Assembly: GCF_000974785.1 (NCBI RefSeq)
Contig: NZ_BBWV01000001.1
Span: forward strand, 1,860,001-1,924,000
DNA from: Flavihumibacter petaseus NBRC 106054
Lineage (GTDB): Bacteria; Bacteroidota; Bacteroidia; Chitinophagales; Chitinophagaceae
Length of the DNA stretch: 64,000 bases
Direction: 5' to 3'
Positions 41,687 through 51,754 of the stretch are shown here, piece after piece. Position 1 is the stretch's first letter; each line of letters begins with the position of its first letter. The position numbers and the translations under genes are program-made. The notes under the pieces were generated by a model that saw only the letters and a program-made list of their open reading frames with translations, was not told the origin of the DNA and ran no database searches.

Positions 41687-44218
41687 ATGATAAGATACCT
41701 GCTTAGTCTCTCCCTTTTGCTGCTGTCTGCTGCTTACCTGAATGCCCAATCATACGGACTGGCGTTCAACAGTCATGCTGTGGTACAGGAGAACCGTACG
41801 GCACTTGATCTTTCTCCCAATGACTCCCTGTGTTTCGGATCTGTTATGCAAATGGATTTCGACCTCAATTTCCTTTCGGGCCAGCAGATCTATTTCGGGT
41901 ATATCGTCCGGTTGGTGAACAGCAATCAGAACATCGACCTGGTCTGTACGCAGAATACGTTTAAAGTGGTGGTTGGCCAGCAGCTGACCAGTATCGTATT
42001 TAGTCTTGATTCAGCGGCACTGTTCAAGAACTGGAGTCACTTCAGTTTTACCGTTGATGCAGGGAAGCAAACCATCTCACTGAAGGTGAACGGAGAGGAC
42101 AGGGGCAGTCAACAGGTTGCTATTAAAGGCAATTGCTATAAGATCCTGTGGGGCGCCAATGACCATTACCGGTTCAATACCCGTGACCTTCCGCCCATGC
42201 AGGTAAAGGATATCCGCCTGCTGGACGAAGGAAAGGAAAAATATTTCTGGAGCCTGGCAGATACCAGCGGTGTGAGCAGTACAGATCGCTGGGGAAACAG
42301 GGTGGCAGCGGTTAAGCATCCGGTGTGGATCAAACCCAGACACCAGTACTGGGAAGAATGGGGAAGTTTTGTAGTGGGCGGAAATGCCGCCATTGCCTAT
42401 AATGTTCAGGCTGACCGGTTGTATATCGCCGGTAGTGATTCCCTGGGAGTGGTCAATCCTGCTATACGCAACAATGTGGAGTGGTTGGTGTCCGGTCATC
42501 CGAATTTCCAGCTGGGCAACCAGGCGGTATTCGATCCCCTCACTAATAGGATCTATGATTTCTCCGTCGACCAGCGCCGGGTAATTTCTCTCGACCCGGC
42601 TGATCATTCCTGGTCGGGGGCGATGCATGATTCAATTCTGACCGAATTCTGGCACGCGAACAAATTCGTATCACCCATTGACACCGCTTTATATATGGTA
42701 GGCGGTTACGGCCAGCTCAAATACAAGAACTCCATATACCGATACGGACTGACCGATCACCGATGGGAAAAGGTTGCCGTATCAGGTGATGCATTCACAC
42801 CCAGGTACCTGGCTGCACTGGGAACAAACCCGACTGGCGATACAGCATTTATCCTTGGCGGCTATGGAAGTCCCACAGGAGACCAGATGCTGAACCCGGG
42901 TAATTATTACGATATGTTTGCATACGATGTACGGCAGCGGAAGTTCAGAAAGCTTTTTGCAATTGACAGCGCCAACCCCCATCATGTTTTTGCAAACAGC
43001 CTGGTAATGGACCCGGATAACAAAAGTTACTACGCACTGATATTCGAAAATGGCAGCTTTGATACGCATTTGCAGCTGGTAAAAGGGGGGTTGGATGGCA
43101 GTGCACTGGTTCACCTGGGCAACCCGATTCCTTATGCATTTTATGATATCCAGTCGTTTGCCGACCTGTATTTCTCTCCCCGGAGCAGCAAACTGATCGC
43201 TGTTACGCTGTTTTCTTCTCCTGAAACGGAAAAAAACAAAACCACGCGGGTCCGGATCTATACCATCGATTTTCCCGCGGAAGCCATCATGGCTGGTGCA
43301 AAGGGAGTGGATGGAAGTACGGGGAAAGAGAAGTTCTGGTGGGTGGCTGGCGCCCTGGTACTCGCAGCACTTTTTGGATTATGGTGGAGGGAACGGGCCC
43401 GGCAGCAACAGAAAGTAGCGGTAATGCCTGGACAGCGCGAAGAAATCAAACATGAAGAAACACGGGTAGCCGAAATGGTGGCGCCAGCAGACCCGGCGAG
43501 TAGAGTTCAGCTGTTCGGTCAGTTCCTGGTAACCGACAGTGAAGGTAATGATATCACCAAGTCGTTTACCCCGTTATTAAAGGAACTGTTCCTGCTGATC
43601 CTGATCTATACTTACCGGAATGGCAAGGGAATATCTGCTGACGCGTTGACGGAAATGCTCTGGCACGACAAATCTCAGAAGGACGCCAAAAACAACCGCT
43701 CGGTGAACCTGGCCAAGCTGAAGACCGTTCTGGAAAAAACCGGACATGGCATTTTCAACCGGGAAGGGGGATACTGGCAGTTTGTTGCCGGAACAGCAGG
43801 CAATGTGGATTATCAGCAATTCACCCGGCTGCAGAAGGAAAATCAGGTTATAGATAATAGTTATATGAGCCGGTTGCTTTCCATTGCAGAACACGGACCT
43901 TTTTTACAGCAGACGGAGTACAACTGGCTGGACGATATAAAATCTGACGTGTCCAACCAGGTGATTGATGACAGCCTCCGTTATATCCGCCAGGTTAACC
44001 TGGCCGAGGAAGCTGAGCCGGTAATTGAGATTTGCAACTGTATTTTTCAGTTTGACCGATTGAACGAAGATGCCCTTGAGTACAAATGCAAGGGCCTGAT
44101 CCAGCTGAAGCGTCATGCTTTGGCCAATACGACCTACGTTAAATTCACCAAAGAGTACAAGGAGATCTATGGTGAGGATTTTGCCAAAAGCTTCAATGAA
44201 GTAGTCAGGAACGCCTGA
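41687..44218 (+). CDS. Membrane-anchored one-component regulator: Kelch-like sensor, winged helix and TPR/BTAD-like tail
   Basis: From the ATG at 41687 (signal MIRYLLSLSLLLLSAAYLNA) the product has 843 residues. Residues 21-200 look like a concanavalin-like beta sandwich (DLNFLSGQQIYFGYIVRLV). Residues 220-540 contain Kelch-type blades (VFDPLTNRIYDFSVDQRRVI, TALYMVGGYGQLKYKNSIYR, DTAFILGGYGSPTGDQ). One helix crosses the membrane at about 548-568 (WWVAGALVLAALFGLWW). Inside, residues 604-700 match an OmpR/SARP winged helix (VQLFGQFLVTDSEGNDI, KELFLLILIYTYRNGKG, LAKLKTVLEKTGHGIFNREG). The tail resembles a BTAD-type TPR. It would bind a ligand outside and act on DNA directly. It sits just ahead of the GH92-SusCD locus and is the likely regulator of it. 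Confidence 0.82.
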   Translation: MIRYLLSLSLLLLSAAYLNAQSYGLAFNSHAVVQENRTALDLSPNDSLCFGSVMQMDFDLNFLSGQQIYFGYIVRLVNSNQNIDLVCTQNTFKVVVGQQLTSIVFSLDSAALFKNWSHFSFTVDAGKQTISLKVNGEDRGSQQVAIKGNCYKILWGANDHYRFNTRDLPPMQVKDIRLLDEGKEKYFWSLADTSGVSSTDRWGNRVAAVKHPVWIKPRHQYWEEWGSFVVGGNAAIAYNVQADRLYIAGSDSLGVVNPAIRNNVEWLVSGHPNFQLGNQAVFDPLTNRIYDFSVDQRRVISLDPADHSWSGAMHDSILTEFWHANKFVSPIDTALYMVGGYGQLKYKNSIYRYGLTDHRWEKVAVSGDAFTPRYLAALGTNPTGDTAFILGGYGSPTGDQMLNPGNYYDMFAYDVRQRKFRKLFAIDSANPHHVFANSLVMDPDNKSYYALIFENGSFDTHLQLVKGGLDGSALVHLGNPIPYAFYDIQSFADLYFSPRSSKLIAVTLFSSPETEKNKTTRVRIYTIDFPAEAIMAGAKGVDGSTGKEKFWWVAGALVLAALFGLWWRERARQQQKVAVMPGQREEIKHEETRVAEMVAPADPASRVQLFGQFLVTDSEGNDITKSFTPLLKELFLLILIYTYRNGKGISADALTEMLWHDKSQKDAKNNRSVNLAKLKTVLEKTGHGIFNREGGYWQFVAGTAGNVDYQQFTRLQKENQVIDNSYMSRLLSIAEHGPFLQQTEYNWLDDIKSDVSNQVIDDSLRYIRQVNLAEEAEPVIEICNCIFQFDRLNEDALEYKCKGLIQLKRHALANTTYVKFTKEYKEIYGEDFAKSFNEVVRNA

Positions 44219-44273
44219 TTTTTCCTTTTTTCCTGTTTTTTTTCAAAAAAATCGATATTAATACGGCCATTAA

Positions 44274-44296
44274 GGGGTTTGTTAGGGGGTTTGTTA
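44274..44296 (+). promoter_or_regulatory. Direct repeat ahead of GH92, candidate operator
   Basis: GGGGTTTGTTA occurs at 44274-44284 and 44286-44296, a perfect 11-bp direct repeat with 12-bp period. A degenerate third copy (AGGGTTTATTG) is at 44305-44315. OmpR/SARP winged helices bind such tandem sites. The adjoining regulator gene ends at 44218 and the GH92 gene starts at 44348. A possible promoter -7 box AACCTTTG lies at 44333-44340. Confidence 0.45.
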
Positions 44297-44347
44297 AGGC
44301 TTCAAGGGTTTATTGCAGTGTTATTTTTCGTAAACCTTTGCTTGCGT

Positions 44348-46588
44348 ATGAGAAGACAATTGACCTTTGTCGGGTTCCTGGTAGCGATTGCCTTTCCGGC
44401 CCTTTCACAGAAATCCGTTCCTGCCTCCAACCTTGAATGGGTTGACCCCGTCATCGGAAATGTGGGGCAACTCCTGGAGCCTACACTTCCTGTGGTTCAT
44501 CTGCCGAACCAGATGATCCGGGTGAGTCCCCAACGTAAAGATTACCTGGACCAGTATATCAGTAGTTTTCCCCTGAACATTGTTTCCCATCGCCTTGGCC
44601 AGGTATTTTCACTGAAACCGGCTGTTGGTGATATTACTGCAGCATCCTGGGACAACCGGATGCGGTTTGACCATGATCTTGAGGAGCGGCATCCCTGGTG
44701 GTATTCCACCTGGCTGCTGGATGATGAAGTAGGGGTTGAGTTCGCGCCTGGCGAAAAAACCGGTGTTTACCGGTTCAGCTTTCCGGAAGGCGCGTCAAAA
44801 AGCCTGTTGTTTTCCACCTATAATGATGGACCAGCCAGTTTTCAGTTTACGGAAGGCAGGGTCTTCCGGGGAATGGAGACGTATCATGGAGACATCGCTG
44901 TTTATACCTATGGAGAATTCAGTGTAGCCGGCAAACCCGGTGTGCTGAAGGGGGGGCAGGTAAGTGAGTCGGATGCCATAACGGGGCAATCCCCACGCGC
45001 GCTGATCCGCTTCGAACCCGCCATCAAAAAGGTAGAATTCCGGTATGCGATCAGTTATATCAGTGCAGAACAGGCCAAAAGGAACTTTGATAAGGGGGTA
45101 CGTGCAAAATCTTTTACGGATGTGCAGGCCCATGCAAAAAGGGAATGGGCCACCCGGCTGGATCAGATCCAGGTAGAAGGGGGAACCCCTGCCCAGAAGC
45201 GGGCTTTCTTTACCGCGCTCTACCGTACCATGGAAAGAATGGTGAACATCACCGAAGACGGCCAGTATTACAGCGGCTTTGATAAAAAGATCCATCAGGA
45301 CAATCGCCCTTTTTATGTGGATGACTGGACCTGGGACACCTACCTGGCCCATCACCCCCTGAGGATGATCCTGGATCCTGCCCAGGAGTCGGACATGCTG
45401 CAATCCTTTGTGCGCATGTATGAGCAGGGCGGTTGGATGCCAACATTCCCGGTTCTCTTTGGAGACCATGCCTGCATGAATGGCTTCCATTCCTCCATCG
45501 TTTTCCTGGATGCATACAGGAAAGGTTTGAAGGAGGTGGATTTTGCCAAAGCCTATGAAGGCATGCGGAAAAATGCCACCGATGCTACGATGATTCCATG
45601 GGTAAATGGTCCCAAAACTTCACTGGACGATTATTATCAGACCAATGGCTATTTTCCGGCGCTTGCGCCAGGCGAAAAGGAAACTGTCCCCGCTGTGCAT
45701 CATTTTGAGCGCCGCCAGGCCGTTGCTGTTACCCTTGGGCACAGTTATGACGACTGGGCGGTTGCCGAAATGGCCAGGGAACTGTCAAAAGCAGATGACT
45801 GGAAAAAATTTGAACCCCGTTCCCGCAACTACAAGAACCTGTGGCAGGAAAAGAACCAGTTTTTTATGCCCCGGAATGATAAAGGTGAGTGGATTGGCAT
45901 CGATCCATTGTTTGACGGCGGAAAAGGTGGCCGCGATTACTATGATGAAAACAATGGCTACACCTATCTCTGGCAGGTGCAGCAGGACATTCCCGGGCTC
46001 ATCAACCTTATGGGCGGCAGGAAAGCCTTTGAAAAGCGGCTCGACCAGTTATTTTCTACCGGGCTGGGCCGTTCGAAGTATGAGTTCTGGAATGAGTTTC
46101 CGGATGCCACCGGACTGGTGGGTCAGTATTCTATGGGTAATGAGCCCAGTTTTCATATTCCGTACCTGTACAACTTCACTGAGGCGCCATGGAAGACACA
46201 GCAAAAAGTACGTTTCCTGCTGGATGTTTGGTTCAAGGATAATATTTTCGGTATTCCGGGAGACGAAGATGGCGGTGGCATGACGGCATTTGTGGTGTTC
46301 TCCAGCATGGGTTTTTATCCCATTACTCCGGGGTTACCCCTTTACACCATCGGCAGCCCATTGTTCAGCAAGGTCAGCATCCGCTTACCTAACGGGAAGA
46401 GCTTTATCCTCAATGCAAAAAACTGTTCAGTTAAGAACAAGTATATCCAATCGGCAACGATCAACGGCAAACCACTTGACGGGCCATGGTTCACGCATGA
46501 GCAACTCATGCAGGGCGGCAGGGTTGACCTGCAGATGGGACCATACCCGAACAAGAAATGGGGTACCGCGGGACGTGCCGGTTTCTAA
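44348..46588 (+). CDS. GH92-family alpha-mannosidase
   Basis: The ATG at 44348 gives a clean signal peptide (MRRQLTFVGFLVAIAFPALSQ); a longer frame opens at a TTG (44279). The 747-residue enzyme has the GH92 start LEWVDPVIGN, a central FFTALYRTMERMVNITED segment, WTWDTYLAHHPLRM, and the conserved end IPGDEDGGGMTAFVVFSSMG then FYPITPGLPLYTIGSPLFSK. GH92 enzymes are calcium-dependent exo-alpha-mannosidases (1,2-, 1,3-, 1,4- or 1,6-linked), periplasmic or surface. The variant EYP/DED residues here differ in part from the common GNDDCGQ version, so linkage cannot be assigned. It lies between the one-component regulator and SusC. Confidence 0.9.
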   Translation: MRRQLTFVGFLVAIAFPALSQKSVPASNLEWVDPVIGNVGQLLEPTLPVVHLPNQMIRVSPQRKDYLDQYISSFPLNIVSHRLGQVFSLKPAVGDITAASWDNRMRFDHDLEERHPWWYSTWLLDDEVGVEFAPGEKTGVYRFSFPEGASKSLLFSTYNDGPASFQFTEGRVFRGMETYHGDIAVYTYGEFSVAGKPGVLKGGQVSESDAITGQSPRALIRFEPAIKKVEFRYAISYISAEQAKRNFDKGVRAKSFTDVQAHAKREWATRLDQIQVEGGTPAQKRAFFTALYRTMERMVNITEDGQYYSGFDKKIHQDNRPFYVDDWTWDTYLAHHPLRMILDPAQESDMLQSFVRMYEQGGWMPTFPVLFGDHACMNGFHSSIVFLDAYRKGLKEVDFAKAYEGMRKNATDATMIPWVNGPKTSLDDYYQTNGYFPALAPGEKETVPAVHHFERRQAVAVTLGHSYDDWAVAEMARELSKADDWKKFEPRSRNYKNLWQEKNQFFMPRNDKGEWIGIDPLFDGGKGGRDYYDENNGYTYLWQVQQDIPGLINLMGGRKAFEKRLDQLFSTGLGRSKYEFWNEFPDATGLVGQYSMGNEPSFHIPYLYNFTEAPWKTQQKVRFLLDVWFKDNIFGIPGDEDGGGMTAFVVFSSMGFYPITPGLPLYTIGSPLFSKVSIRLPNGKSFILNAKNCSVKNKYIQSATINGKPLDGPWFTHEQLMQGGRVDLQMGPYPNKKWGTAGRAGF

Positions 46589-46722
46589 CGATTTAATTAA
46601 CCAAAATACCACTGCTATGCCATTCTGCCATCTACTACCACCATGAACAATCGTTCCGGCAGCGGTCTGCTGCCCGGCGATATCAGCCCATTATTTCATT
46701 CATTCCTACTAACAAAAAAATT

Positions 46723-49700
46723 ATGAGAATCATACGTCACCTGTTGATGCTGATCTGCGTGCTCCCCGCATGCCTGATGGCACAGCAGAAAACGATTATC
46801 GGAAAAATTACCAATGCCACGAATGGGGAACCACTTGCCGGCGTTACCGTAACTGTTTCCGGTTCTACCACCATCACTGCATCCACCAATCCGGAAGGTC
46901 GATACTCTATTACCGTTCCGGATGCTTCGACAAGGATCGTTTTCACCCATGTGGGTATGAAAACAGTATCAGAAGAGATCAAGGGAAGAACTGCCATCAA
47001 CATTGCCATGGCGGGTAATGAGCAAAGCCTCGACAATGTGGTGGTAGTGGGTTATGGTACCCAGAAGAAGACGACGCTCACCGGCGCAGTTTCACAGATC
47101 ACCAGCAAAGAACTGACGGTGACCAAGAACGAGAACGTTGCCAACATGCTGACCGGTAAGATCCCGGGTTTGCGGATGGTACAGCGGACTGCTGAACCTG
47201 GCGCGTATGAAAACAGTTTCGATATCCGCGGTTATGGCGGTTCGCCGTTAGTTGTAATTGATGGTGTTCCCAGGGGAGGATTCGAGCGGATGGATCCCAA
47301 TGAGATTGAAAGCATTTCAGTGCTGAAGGATGCTGCTGCAGCAATCTATGGTAACCGTGGTTCCAACGGGGTGATCCTGATCACCACCAAAAAAGGTTCA
47401 GCACGTGCCAACAAGTTCGACATCACCTACTCCTTCAACCAGGGCTGGCAACAGTTTCTTGGAATGCCGGATGGCGTTGGGCCGGTTGACTACATGATGC
47501 TGACCAATGAAAAAATGAAACGGGATTTTGCGAACAATTTTGTGTCGAATGCTCCACCTGCCTATTCGTATGAGGATATCAAGCCCTGGATGGATGGAAC
47601 CTACCAGGGCGCTGACTGGATCGGTGCAGCTTTCAATACGGTAACACCCCAGCAGCAGCATAACCTGAGCATTTCTGGTGGTACAGACAAAGTAACCACC
47701 TTCCTGAGTCTGGGTTATATGAAGCAGGATGGTCTGATGAAGTCCAACGACATGGACTACAGCCGGTGGAACCTGCGTTCCAACACCACCGTGAAGATCA
47801 ATGACCGCCTTCGTGCAGGATTGTTGCTTTCCGGTGTGATGGATGAAAAGAACCAACCCTACCAGGATTTGTGGACCATCTTCAAATATACCTGGAACCA
47901 GATCCCCATCAACCAGATTTACGCGAACAACAATCCTGAGTACCTGAATGTGATGCCGGACAATGCCAACCCTGTTGCCATCTCCAATTCAGACTATGTG
48001 GGTTTCCGCAAGCGTACGCAGAAAAACCTGCAGGCACAAGCCAACCTGGAATACGATATCCCTTTCGTGAAAGGACTGAAGGCGCGGGGTATGTTCAACT
48101 ATGGCTATACCGTTGACGACAATTCAGATTACAAGAAGGCCTATAATCTTTATACCTATGATGCCAATACCGATAAGTACCTGGTGTCTAACGTAAACGG
48201 ACCCTCTAACCTGGGCCGCACATATGGAACGGGTTTTCAGACGCTCAGTCAATTGGCGCTGACCTATAACAACACATTCAGCGGTAAGCACAATGTAACG
48301 GCAGTTGCGTTGCTGGAGGAGAACCATACCAAAAGCGATAACTTCTTTGCATCCCGGAATATGTCTATTCCAATGGATTACTTATTTGGCGGGGATGATG
48401 CAGGTCAAATCGGCAATACTTCTTCAGGCGGCGTTAGGGAAATTACCATGCGCTCCTGGGTTGGCCGGGCTACCTATGACTACCTCGGCAAATATCTCTT
48501 CGAAGCGACAGTACGTTATGATGCCAGCAATAAATATAGTCCAACCAACAAAAGCAGGTGGGGCCTCTTTCCAGCCTTCATGGCAGGCTGGCGGATCAGC
48601 GAGGAACCATTTTTCAAGAAACTGGTACCATCGAGAATTATCTCCAACCTGAAGCTCCGTGGCAGCTATGGCGAACTGGGTAACGACGCCATATTTGAAT
48701 TTGCTTATGTTTCGGGTTACAACTATCCCACCATCAATCCAAACGACAATTCTATTTGGGGATATATTTTCAATGGTGGGTTCATCGGCGGTGCTGAAAA
48801 TCGCGGTGTTGCCAATCCGAATGCGACCTGGAGTGTTTCCAAAACCAAAAACATCGGCCTTGATTTTGGTTTATTTGATGGAGCGCTGGAAGGCGTCGTG
48901 GAATTATATCGGCGGGACCAGACCGGATTACCGGGAACCAAATCAGTGACGTTGCCAGGAACTGTGGGGGTCGAAATTCAGCCGGAAAACCTGCAAAGTG
49001 ACCGGGTACAGGGTTGGGAGCTGCAATTGACTCATAGAAACCGGTTCCGGGATGTTGGGGTGCTTATCAGTGGGAACGTTTCTTACGCACGTCGGCTATA
49101 CAGTGATAGGATACAGGGTGCTTTTGGAAATGAGTATGACCAATGGAGGAATAGACAGCAAGATCGGAATATGAATATCTGGTGGGGTGTTGACTATGGC
49201 GGACAATTCCAGAATTACCAGGAGATCTATACTGCCAAGACCAATAATGGCGGAGGAAACAACAATATCGTTCCTGGAGATTATTACATGCAAGACTGGA
49301 ACGAAGATGGCGTGATCAATGGAGATGATTATCATCCCATCGCTACCTATGATCTGCCATTGATCAACTATGGCTTCAATATCAGCCTCAATTACAAGGG
49401 ATTTGACCTGAGTGCCCTGTTTGCAGGTGCCACTGGTGTATGGGTGCAATACGCGGAACAATATGCTGAACCCCTCATGTATGGTCGCAGTTCATTGACC
49501 AAGTTCCTGGACAGCTGGCATACTGTCAATCCCGACGACAATGTTTTCGATCCCAACACACAATGGGTTTCCGGAAAATACCCGGCGATGGGCTACAACT
49601 ATGGATTGATCAACAATTCTACCAAAGCAGTGATGGATGCATCCTACCTGCGTTGTAAAACACTGGAATTTGGCTACAGCTTCCCCCGTATGTGGATCAG

Positions 49701-49887
49701 CCGTATCGGGATGAAAAATGCCAGGCTCTATGTAAACAGTTATAACCTGTTTACTATCAGTGGCCTGAAGGACAGTGATCCGGAACACCCCGGACAAATT
49801 CCAGGCGCCAGCTTCGACTACGGCCTGGGCGGTTATAAGTATCCACTCAACCGCACATTTAATGTGGGCGCTTCAGTTACCTTCTAA
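46723..49887 (+). CDS. SusC/RagA-family TonB-linked outer-membrane transporter
   Basis: The 1054-residue product has a signal peptide (to CLMAQ) and the carboxypeptidase-like domain (IIGKITNATNGEPLAGVTVT). The plug has VVVVGYGTQKKTTLTGAVSQ, LTGKIPGLRMVQRTAEPG and LVVIDGVPRGGFERMDPNEI. The barrel ends at TFNVGASVTF. With the following SusD it forms the outer-membrane pore and lid for the oligosaccharide made by surface enzymes. A weak hairpin (GGCAGC at 46658-46663 with GCTGCC at 46669-46674) lies in the upstream gap of 134 bp, which otherwise has no gene. SusD starts 10 bp after its stop. Confidence 0.95.
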   Translation: MRIIRHLLMLICVLPACLMAQQKTIIGKITNATNGEPLAGVTVTVSGSTTITASTNPEGRYSITVPDASTRIVFTHVGMKTVSEEIKGRTAINIAMAGNEQSLDNVVVVGYGTQKKTTLTGAVSQITSKELTVTKNENVANMLTGKIPGLRMVQRTAEPGAYENSFDIRGYGGSPLVVIDGVPRGGFERMDPNEIESISVLKDAAAAIYGNRGSNGVILITTKKGSARANKFDITYSFNQGWQQFLGMPDGVGPVDYMMLTNEKMKRDFANNFVSNAPPAYSYEDIKPWMDGTYQGADWIGAAFNTVTPQQQHNLSISGGTDKVTTFLSLGYMKQDGLMKSNDMDYSRWNLRSNTTVKINDRLRAGLLLSGVMDEKNQPYQDLWTIFKYTWNQIPINQIYANNNPEYLNVMPDNANPVAISNSDYVGFRKRTQKNLQAQANLEYDIPFVKGLKARGMFNYGYTVDDNSDYKKAYNLYTYDANTDKYLVSNVNGPSNLGRTYGTGFQTLSQLALTYNNTFSGKHNVTAVALLEENHTKSDNFFASRNMSIPMDYLFGGDDAGQIGNTSSGGVREITMRSWVGRATYDYLGKYLFEATVRYDASNKYSPTNKSRWGLFPAFMAGWRISEEPFFKKLVPSRIISNLKLRGSYGELGNDAIFEFAYVSGYNYPTINPNDNSIWGYIFNGGFIGGAENRGVANPNATWSVSKTKNIGLDFGLFDGALEGVVELYRRDQTGLPGTKSVTLPGTVGVEIQPENLQSDRVQGWELQLTHRNRFRDVGVLISGNVSYARRLYSDRIQGAFGNEYDQWRNRQQDRNMNIWWGVDYGGQFQNYQEIYTAKTNNGGGNNNIVPGDYYMQDWNEDGVINGDDYHPIATYDLPLINYGFNISLNYKGFDLSALFAGATGVWVQYAEQYAEPLMYGRSSLTKFLDSWHTVNPDDNVFDPNTQWVSGKYPAMGYNYGLINNSTKAVMDASYLRCKTLEFGYSFPRMWISRIGMKNARLYVNSYNLFTISGLKDSDPEHPGQIPGASFDYGLGGYKYPLNRTFNVGASVTF

Positions 49888-49897
49888 AATTTATTGC

Positions 49898-51736
49898 ATG
49901 AAAACTATTAACAGAATAAGCATCTTCTTGATAACGGGTATCCTGGTAATAATGGGATCCTGTCAGAAGCTGGATGTTGTGCCGAATAACTTGTTGTCAG
50001 ACGATCAGATTTTCAGCAGCGAAGCGGGAATCAATGTATACCTGGCACAAGTGTACCGCAAGCTGCCGATTGAAGACTTTACCTACCGCCCTGCGGGCCG
50101 TGACGGACAGTCGGGTTTTAATCTCCACCATGAATGGGAACATTTCTGGCACTCCGGCGCTGCCTGCGGTGAAATGGTAGGTCCATGGGGCGGAATGGAT
50201 ATTGGCGGTGGCTTCGGCTACTGGCCATACAAGGATATCCGCGCAGTGAACTATTTTATCGAAACGCTTCCCAAGTACTCCGCCAATTTTGCCGGCAATA
50301 AAGTAAATGAACTCCTGGGTGAAGCGTATTTCCTGAGAGCGTATTATTATTTCGCACTGGCAAAACGCTATGGCGGTGTTCCCCTGATTGCCGTTACCCA
50401 AAACTACCCGGATCAATCCATTGAAGAACTGCAAGTGCCCCGCAACACGGAGGAAGATACCTGGAATTTTATCGGGAACGATTGTGACCAGGCTATTGCC
50501 ATGCTTCCTGAAACCAATGTTGCGGAAAGGGCTAACAAATATGCCGCCGCTGCTTTGAAATCAAGGGCCATGCTGTATGCAGGAAGTATTGCTAAGTATG
50601 GTTCCCAGAACTTTGTAGATGGTGATGCACGTGCCATGGGTTTTGTTGGTATTGCAGCAGAAAAGGCTGACGGATTTTTCCAGAAAGCTATTGAAGCAGC
50701 AAAACAACTGGAAGGCAAATACTCATTGTACAGCGCAAACACCAACAAGGAACAAAACTATGCGGATGCTTTTCTCGATGACAAAAGCCCGGAAAACATC
50801 CTCGTACGCAACTACTCTATTCCGAGCCGCACGGCGCACAGCTGGGACGCAACTTTCTCCCCGCGTTTTATGACAGCCAATGCGCTGAGCCGCGCATATC
50901 CTACGCTGGAATTTGTTGAGCGTTCCGGTGCGCTGAATGTTACCAATGGTGATGGCACGCCTACGCGTTACACCAACCTGGCTGACGCATTCCAGGGGCT
51001 GGAACCACGTCTCCGTGGCACCATCTATTTCCCGGGTGATGTTCTGCGTGACCGCAGGTTCGATGTGCAGCGTGGTCTCTATCCTTCTTTCAGCGGTACT
51101 GCCGCTGATGAGGTAGCCAAAGATCCCAATTCCCGGAAATACATGTTGTCCGGAGATCCGAATACCACGTTCGAAGGGAAGACCATAATCGGACAAACCG
51201 GTATCAGCACGTCCGGCGACGACAAAACCCGCACCGGTTTCTATGTACGCAAATACATCGACTACCGCCGCCCGCAGGCAGATGTTGACCTCTTCACCAG
51301 CACCACGCACTGGATCGAATTCCGGTATGCTGAAGTATTGCTGAACCGTGCCGAGGCAGATATAGAGACTGGCCAGCTGGACGATGCGCTGGCTGCGCTG
51401 AACCTGATCCGCAACCGCGCAGGTGCCACACCGCTTACCATGGCCGATATGACTGTGGATGTTGTACGCAACGAACGTTGCATGGAGCTTGCTTTCGAAA
51501 ATCACTACTGGTGGGATCTTAAGCGCTGGCGCACTGCTGATGTGGTATTGAACAATGCCCGCTTCAAGGGACTGATGCCTTACTTCGTGATGAACGAAGG
51601 CAAATACATCTTCCTGAAAGAGCCGGAGACGTTCGGGCGCAACTACAATTTCGAAAAGCGGTTTTATTACGAGCCCATCCCGGGCGGCGAGTTGGGCAAG
51701 AATCCGAATCTCTATCCCAATAACCCCAATTACTAG
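49898..51736 (+). CDS. SusD/RagB-family outer-membrane lipoprotein
   Basis: The ATG at 49898 is chosen because it gives a lipoprotein signal (ILVIMGSC, C22); the open frame extends into SusC. The 612-residue product has SusD motifs KVNELLGEAYFLRAYYYFAL, AKRYGGVPLIAVTQ, LNRAEADIETGQLDDALAAL and VVRNERCMELAFENHYWWDL. It is expected at the cell surface, binding the glycan ligand. It follows SusC by 10 bp and precedes the DUF3823 gene by 18 bp. Confidence 0.94.
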   Translation: MKTINRISIFLITGILVIMGSCQKLDVVPNNLLSDDQIFSSEAGINVYLAQVYRKLPIEDFTYRPAGRDGQSGFNLHHEWEHFWHSGAACGEMVGPWGGMDIGGGFGYWPYKDIRAVNYFIETLPKYSANFAGNKVNELLGEAYFLRAYYYFALAKRYGGVPLIAVTQNYPDQSIEELQVPRNTEEDTWNFIGNDCDQAIAMLPETNVAERANKYAAAALKSRAMLYAGSIAKYGSQNFVDGDARAMGFVGIAAEKADGFFQKAIEAAKQLEGKYSLYSANTNKEQNYADAFLDDKSPENILVRNYSIPSRTAHSWDATFSPRFMTANALSRAYPTLEFVERSGALNVTNGDGTPTRYTNLADAFQGLEPRLRGTIYFPGDVLRDRRFDVQRGLYPSFSGTAADEVAKDPNSRKYMLSGDPNTTFEGKTIIGQTGISTSGDDKTRTGFYVRKYIDYRRPQADVDLFTSTTHWIEFRYAEVLLNRAEADIETGQLDDALAALNLIRNRAGATPLTMADMTVDVVRNERCMELAFENHYWWDLKRWRTADVVLNNARFKGLMPYFVMNEGKYIFLKEPETFGRNYNFEKRFYYEPIPGGELGKNPNLYPNNPNY

Positions 51737-51754
51737 TCATAAAAATTCAAAGTC

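Noticed and set aside
46658-46674. Hairpin ahead of SusC considered as a riboswitch or attenuator
   Set aside because: Only a 6-bp stem with no T run and no conserved aptamer features.
50723-51505. Minus-strand frame of 260 codons inside SusD
   Set aside because: It is a shadow of a SusD gene that is contiguous and has its lipobox.
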